Shown: piece by piece, positions 5,496-9,380 of the stretch | How positions within the stretch are numbered: the first letter of the stretch is position 1 | How the letters are laid out: each line of letters begins with the position of its first letter | From: Spirochaetia bacterium | Lineage (GTDB): Bacteria > Spirochaetota > Spirochaetia > DTKZ01 | Assembly (NCBI GenBank): GCA_031270615.1 | Contig: JAISXE010000309.1 | Span: forward strand, 1 to 9,380 | Direction of reading: 5' to 3' | Length of the DNA stretch: 9,380 nt | Notes under the pieces: model-generated | The model's input: only the letters and a program-made list of their open reading frames with translations | The model's database searches: none | What the model was told of the DNA's origin: nothing | Translations under genes and position numbers: made by a program

Positions 5496-7835
5496 ATGCA
5501 CGCAAAAATCGAAAACATCCTGCGCGGCCTGGAAAACGACAGGACATTTATGGACAATGTTACCCGCTGGGAGAAGATCCCGCCCCGCGAGGGGGAATAT
5601 TCGCCCTTCCCGGAGGATTTGCATCCCAGCCTGAAGGCGGTTTTGGGCGCCGGGGGCGTAACGCGCCTGTACAGCCACCAGGGCACGGCCTTCGCGGCCG
5701 CGCGGGAGGGCCAAAACTGCGTCGTCGTTACCCCCACAGCCTCCGGGAAAAGCCTGTGCTACAACCTCCCCGTGCTTCAGAGCATCATGGAAAAGCCGGA
5801 AACCCGCGCCCTGTATATCTTTCCGACAAAGGCCCTGTCCCAGGACCAGCAGTCCGGGCTAAACGAATCCGTCCTTATGGGCGAGCTGGGAATCAAAATA
5901 GCCACATACGACGGGGACACCCCGAATTCCCTGCGGGTTTCCGCCCGCGAGACAGCCCAGATCATCATCTCCAACCCCGACATGCTGCACGCCGGCATCC
6001 TGCCGAACCACCCAAAATGGATAAAATTCCTGAAAACGCTCCGCTGGGTCGTCATTGACGAAATCCATTCCTACCGGGGGGTTTTCGGCTCCCACCTGGC
6101 CAACCTGCTGCGCCGCCTGCGGCGCGTCGCCGCTTTTTACGGGGCGCAGCCCGTGTTCATCTGCTGCTCGGCTACCATCGCCAATCCCGGCGAGCTGGCA
6201 AAGAGGATTTTGGGACTTGACGTGCGGCTTATCGAGGAAAACGGCGCTCCCTCCGGGGAGAAGCACCTGGTTTTGTACAACCCGCCCCTGGTGGACAGGG
6301 TGCAGGGCATACGCCGCGGCGTGGCGCTTGAAGCCCAGAGGATTGCCCTGCGGCTGCTGCGGGCGGGCGTCAAAACGATTGTTTTTTCCCGGTCGCGTAT
6401 CCAGACCGAGCTTATCGCCTCCTACATCAACACGAAGCTGGCCAACATGTACACCGACAATTCCCGCATACGGGTGGAATCCTACCGGGGCGGCTATTTG
6501 CCCAACGAGCGCCGAGGGATCGAGGCGGGCCTGCGCTCCGGGGAAATCCAGGGAGTCGTGTCCACCAACGCCCTGGAACTCGGCATAGACATAGGCGGCC
6601 TTGACGGGGCTGTCCTGGCGGGTTTTCCCGGTTCCATTTCCTCCTCCTGGCAGCAGGCGGGCAGGGCGGGACGCCGCCAGGGCGTGTCGCTTGCCGTCAT
6701 GATAGCCTCCGCGTCCCCCCTCGACCAGTTTATGGTGAAACACCCCGCTTATTTCTTCGGGCGCGCGCCCGAATCCGGCTTCATCGATCCGGACAACCCC
6801 TTCATCTTGACCGACCACATGCGCTGCGCCGTTTTCGAGCTGCCCTTCGAGGAAGGCGAAACCTTTGGGGAGGACCCCGAATCCGTCCTGGAGCTGCTGG
6901 AGGAGGGCGGCACGGTGCGCAAGGCCGGCGGCGCGTACCACTGGGCCGACCGATCCTATCCGGCGGAGGGGGTTTCCCTGCGAAGCGCGTCCTCGGAGAA
7001 CGTCGTCATCGTCGACATTACGCGGGGGCAGCACTCGGTCATCGGGGAAATGGACCGGCCCTCCGCAAAGGAGATGCTGTTTCCCAACGCGGTGTATCTG
7101 CACAGGGGCCGGCAGTTCATGGTAAAGGAACTGGACCTTGAGGAAAAACGCGCGGCCGTGGAAGAGGTGAAGGTAAACTACTTCACGGACGGGATTGTCA
7201 AGCGCGATATCAAGGTTTTGACCGAGGACAGCCGGACGGAGGACGGGGATTTCGTGTATATACTTGGCGATATACTTGTACGCTCGCAGGTGACGAAATT
7301 CAAAAAGATACGCTACCACAGCCACGAGAATATCGGCTACGGCGACATCCTGCTCCCCGAGGAGGAAATGCATACCCGCAGCCTGGCCCTGGTGTTTGAC
7401 GCGCATGTCCGCGCGGGAGCCGCCATCGCCGCCCGCTCCGGGGAGGAAAAGGCCCAGATCGTCGCGGGCCTGGGCAGCCTGTACCAGAAGATAGCGCCCT
7501 TTTTCCTTTTGTGCGACACGAAGGACATCGGCGTTTCCGAACTCCTGCGCGACCCGCACTTCGGCTGCCCGGCGATCTACCTCTTCGACCGCTATCCCGG
7601 CGGAACGGGCCTCGCGGACAAATTCCGCGAAAAAATCGGCGACATCCGCGAGGCCGCGGCCCAGCTTGTGCTTGACTGCCCCTGCGGGGAAGGCTGCCCT
7701 TCCTGCATCGGCCCCCGCGACAGAAGCGTGGAAATCACGGCGGACCCCAAAAAGGCGGTCACGGAGTTCGTGAAAGAGCTCCAGGGGCGGCGCGATTCCC
7801 AGCCAGCCCACCAAAACGGCAAAGAAAGAGTTTAA
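5496..7835 (+). CDS. mrfA: MrfA/YprA-like superfamily 2 DNA helicase with C-terminal DUF1998 zinc domain
   Basis: ATP-driven DNA helicase expected to act in DNA repair. It resembles Bacillus subtilis MrfA (YprA), a mitomycin-damage repair factor, along nearly its whole length as I recall that sequence. From the ATG at 5496 it has 779 residues; MrfA has about 750. Motifs: Walker A TPTASGKS (79-86); DEIH box (188-191) in VVIDEIHSYRG; SAT (225-227); STNALELGIDIG (356-367); and QQAGRAGRR (386-394). The C-terminal domain ends in CPCGEGCPSC with Cys728, 730, 734 and 737, the four-cysteine metal site of the family. The frame is open up to 5403, but the extra 31 codons lie in a repeat and a promoter, while MHAKIENILRGLEND aligns with family N-termini. 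No SD precedes 5496. The usual partner exonuclease (mrfB) is not adjacent. A short polar tail follows the zinc domain. Other helicases with DUF1998 (Hrq1 type) are a less close match. Confidence 0.9.
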   Translation: MHAKIENILRGLENDRTFMDNVTRWEKIPPREGEYSPFPEDLHPSLKAVLGAGGVTRLYSHQGTAFAAAREGQNCVVVTPTASGKSLCYNLPVLQSIMEKPETRALYIFPTKALSQDQQSGLNESVLMGELGIKIATYDGDTPNSLRVSARETAQIIISNPDMLHAGILPNHPKWIKFLKTLRWVVIDEIHSYRGVFGSHLANLLRRLRRVAAFYGAQPVFICCSATIANPGELAKRILGLDVRLIEENGAPSGEKHLVLYNPPLVDRVQGIRRGVALEAQRIALRLLRAGVKTIVFSRSRIQTELIASYINTKLANMYTDNSRIRVESYRGGYLPNERRGIEAGLRSGEIQGVVSTNALELGIDIGGLDGAVLAGFPGSISSSWQQAGRAGRRQGVSLAVMIASASPLDQFMVKHPAYFFGRAPESGFIDPDNPFILTDHMRCAVFELPFEEGETFGEDPESVLELLEEGGTVRKAGGAYHWADRSYPAEGVSLRSASSENVVIVDITRGQHSVIGEMDRPSAKEMLFPNAVYLHRGRQFMVKELDLEEKRAAVEEVKVNYFTDGIVKRDIKVLTEDSRTEDGDFVYILGDILVRSQVTKFKKIRYHSHENIGYGDILLPEEEMHTRSLALVFDAHVRAGAAIAARSGEEKAQIVAGLGSLYQKIAPFFLLCDTKDIGVSELLRDPHFGCPAIYLFDRYPGGTGLADKFREKIGDIREAAAQLVLDCPCGEGCPSCIGPRDRSVEITADPKKAVTEFVKELQGRRDSQPAHQNGKERV

Positions 7836-7998
7836 CCACGGACAACACGGACTGCGCCGACAAAAAATCGGGGTTTCTAAACAGCTTTATTGAAAAAAAA
7901 TCTGTCGCGATTTCCTGATTGCAACCACTGGGCGAAGCCCCGCAAAATCACGCAATTTCCGTGATTGCTGTGCCCTGTGGTCAGTGAGGTCTGTGGTT
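7834..7998. repeat. Inverted-repeat region at the helicase/receptor convergent junction
   Basis: The left part, AACCACGGACAACACGGAC, begins within the helicase stop codon (7834-7852). A nested element then runs from AACCAC (7923-7928) to GTGGTT (7993-7998). Inside it are hairpins GGGC-GAA-GCCC (7930-7940) and AATCACG (7946-7952) with CGTGATT (7960-7966). The right end GTGGTTTTT runs into a T-rich tract, as in an intrinsic terminator for the plus strand. The nested element shares AACCACTGG, then CCCCGC, then AAAA-N-CAC with the element at 3828-3887. The two are relatives. Confidence 0.6.
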
Positions 7999-8044
7999 TT
8001 TCTTGTTCTGTTGTGCAAGGCGGGGAATTATTTTGGGATAGGCT

Positions 8045-9229
8045 CTAAGCCTCGCCGCGCTCCTTCAACTGCGCGTCCCCGGACCTGAAGGCTTGTATCT
8101 TTCTTTCGATTTGCCGGGAGTCATTGAGCGCCTTCATGATCTTCCGCAGGGATTCCAGGATTTCCGCCTTGTCCGAAGAGGAAACACCGGGCCTTTCCCG
8201 CAGCTTTTCGATTCCGGCCACCAGCCCACCCAGCCTGTCGGCGAAGGTTTTCAGCCCGAACTGCCCGGCCTTTTCCTCCATGGCCCGCAGGTTCCGGTGG
8301 ACTTCAAGCAGGTCCTCGCCGGGGGAAAATTCGGAATCCGTCAGGATGGCGTTCACCTGGTTGTAACGGGTTTCGGTTTCCGCGGCAAAAACCCGGAAGT
8401 CCTCGGGCGCCACGGACAAAAGTTCCATAAACGCCCGCATCTCCGCCAGAAGCCGGTCTTTCATAATGACAACCTTGTCCCGTTCTTCCTTCAACGCCGC
8501 GGAAGCCGCCTCGGCAGCGTCCTTCAATTCGACAAGGCGCCGGTTCTGCCGGTTAATGCCGTTTACCAAATACAGATAGGCCGCGACTCCCAGAAGGGCA
8601 AAAACCCCCGCTATAACCACTTCCAAGATTATCTGGGACCACAGGCGGGTAAAAATATCCGTGGGCACAAAGTCGCAGCCGATAACCCCCACGGCCTCGC
8701 CCGAGGAATTCAGTATCGGCAGAAACACCGAGATAAGCCAGCCCCAGTCGCTGTAATCCGTGTCGACCTGGTAGGTTTTGGTTTGCATGGCCTTGAGAAC
8801 GGGATCAATGTAACCGGAAATATCCTCTTCGGTGCCCAGGGGCGAAAACCCCTCGTCAGTATCCTGCGCGCTGCCGTCTATAATGTAACGGAAAACGCCG
8901 CCCTCCACGCGCGCCATGGTATAGAGGTAAACGGCCTTGGTCTTTTCTTTTATCGCCAAAAGCTCCAGCCGGGTTTTTTCGTAGTACGGGTCTTCGGGGT
9001 CCAGGGATTTGCTCAAAGCCTCGAAAGCATCGCCGTCGATTATCCGCGCCGCCTCTTCCACGATGGGAAGCCCAAGCTGGATGCCAAGCGTTTCGCTTAC
9101 CAGCACAACCTGCCACGCCGCCGTAATGATAACCACCGAATACACCGCGACTATGAACAGAACAAAAAAGACGGTAAACCTCGTCTTCAACGAATAGTTT
9201 TTCGATTCTTTTTTATCACTCTTTTGCAT
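8045..9229 (-). CDS. Membrane receptor with periplasmic Cache domain and degenerate HPt-like cytoplasmic domain
   Basis: Inner-membrane signalling protein of 394 aa. TM1 spans about 18-40. The periplasmic part (41-196) looks like a Cache/PDC ligand sensor: YLYTMARVEGGVFRYIIDG (101-119), DWGWLISVFLPILNSSG (161-177) and GVIGCD (181-186). TM2 spans about 199-222. A charged, Ala/Glu-rich helix likely to form a coiled coil follows (226-265), then a helical bundle (about 270-375). That bundle aligns by eye with HPt domains: Arg312, then Met317, Ala321, Phe324 and Gly325 fall on conserved HPt positions. However, the phospho-accepting His is Arg315, and the usual Lys-Gly after it is Glu318-Glu319. 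No HAMP, kinase, GGDEF or chemotaxis signalling domain is present. GGGAGG (plus 9235-9240) precedes the ATG by 5 nt. The output is unknown; it may dock response regulators or other HPt partners without phosphotransfer. The ligand cannot be predicted. Confidence 0.85.
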   Translation of the reverse strand: MQKSDKKESKNYSLKTRFTVFFVLFIVAVYSVVIITAAWQVVLVSETLGIQLGLPIVEEAARIIDGDAFEALSKSLDPEDPYYEKTRLELLAIKEKTKAVYLYTMARVEGGVFRYIIDGSAQDTDEGFSPLGTEEDISGYIDPVLKAMQTKTYQVDTDYSDWGWLISVFLPILNSSGEAVGVIGCDFVPTDIFTRLWSQIILEVVIAGVFALLGVAAYLYLVNGINRQNRRLVELKDAAEAASAALKEERDKVVIMKDRLLAEMRAFMELLSVAPEDFRVFAAETETRYNQVNAILTDSEFSPGEDLLEVHRNLRAMEEKAGQFGLKTFADRLGGLVAGIEKLRERPGVSSSDKAEILESLRKIMKALNDSRQIERKIQAFRSGDAQLKERGEA

Positions 9230-9234
9230 CGCTA

Positions 9235-9240
9235 CCTCCC
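9235..9240 (-). promoter_or_regulatory. Shine-Dalgarno site of the Cache receptor gene
   Basis: GGGAGG on the minus strand, 5 nt before the ATG at 9229, is a strong match that confirms this start. Confidence 0.75.
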
Positions 9241-9380
9241 TTCGAGAAAGTGTTTTTTACCAAGTTGCGACTGTCCGGCCCCGTGGACGGGCCGCGGCAC
9301 TTATTCCGATCCCGGCGAAAAAGAGAAAGACGAAAGTTTTTTCGTTTTATTGCAAATATTAAAAAGCAATTGCATTTTAT
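9241..9380. other. Upstream region of the receptor gene with two hairpins
   Basis: No gene is visible. CGGCCC (9276-9281) pairs with GGGCCG (9289-9294) around a 7-nt loop and would lie in the receptor 5' leader. ACGAAA (9330-9335) pairs with TTTCGT (9340-9345). On the minus strand this weak stem is followed by a T-rich run, so it might end a transcript entering from beyond the window. The rightmost 40 bases are very AT-rich and may hold the receptor promoter, but I cannot fix the hexamers. Confidence 0.35.

Noticed and set aside
5859..7814. Long open frame (651 codons) on the minus strand inside the helicase gene
   Set aside because: It is antisense to a gene with every helicase motif. Its translation shows no domain, and GC-rich third positions remove stops on the opposite strand.

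Overview
The window looks like a chromosomal stretch from a spirochaete, most likely a Treponema-like bacterium of the termite-gut type. This is a judgement from overall character and is not certain. The supporting signs are GC-rich coding DNA with AT-rich promoters, two secreted beta-barrel proteins with no lipoprotein box, a membrane sensor ending in an HPt-like helical bundle, and repeat-bearing intergenic spacers. There is no rRNA, tRNA, CRISPR array, transposase or phage gene. The window holds eight genes, all apparently intact.

Layout. 61-1993 (+): a D-isomer-specific 2-hydroxyacid dehydrogenase whose 3' end overlaps a TTG-started lipoate-protein ligase A homologue. 2169-3796 (+): two small genes for Sec-exported, predicted outer-membrane beta-barrel proteins, 17 nt apart. 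3913-5148 (-): an Rrf2/IscR-type regulator followed 24 nt later by a Sir2 NAD-dependent deacylase, evidently one operon. 5149-5495: a spacer holding the rrf2 promoter with a palindrome, a 154-bp palindromic MITE-like element, and a near-consensus extended -10 promoter. 5496-7835 (+): a DEAD/DEAH-type helicase with a C-terminal four-cysteine DUF1998 domain, closely resembling MrfA/YprA of Bacillus subtilis. 8045-9229 (-): a membrane receptor with a periplasmic Cache domain and a cytoplasmic HPt-like domain that has lost its phospho-accepting histidine.

Both convergent gene junctions (3797-3912 and 7836-8044) carry related inverted-repeat elements bounded by AACCAC and GTGGTT. Their inner stems differ in sequence but still pair. 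They probably act as two-way terminators or are members of a dispersed repeat family.

How the genes fit together: the rrf2-sir2 pair suggests a deacylase under Fe-S or redox control, and the helicase is probably a DNA-repair enzyme without its usual exonuclease partner beside it. The remaining genes look like ordinary metabolism and envelope functions. I found no clear new multi-gene system. The strongest leads are the repeats, the His-less HPt receptor and the rrf2-sir2 pairing.
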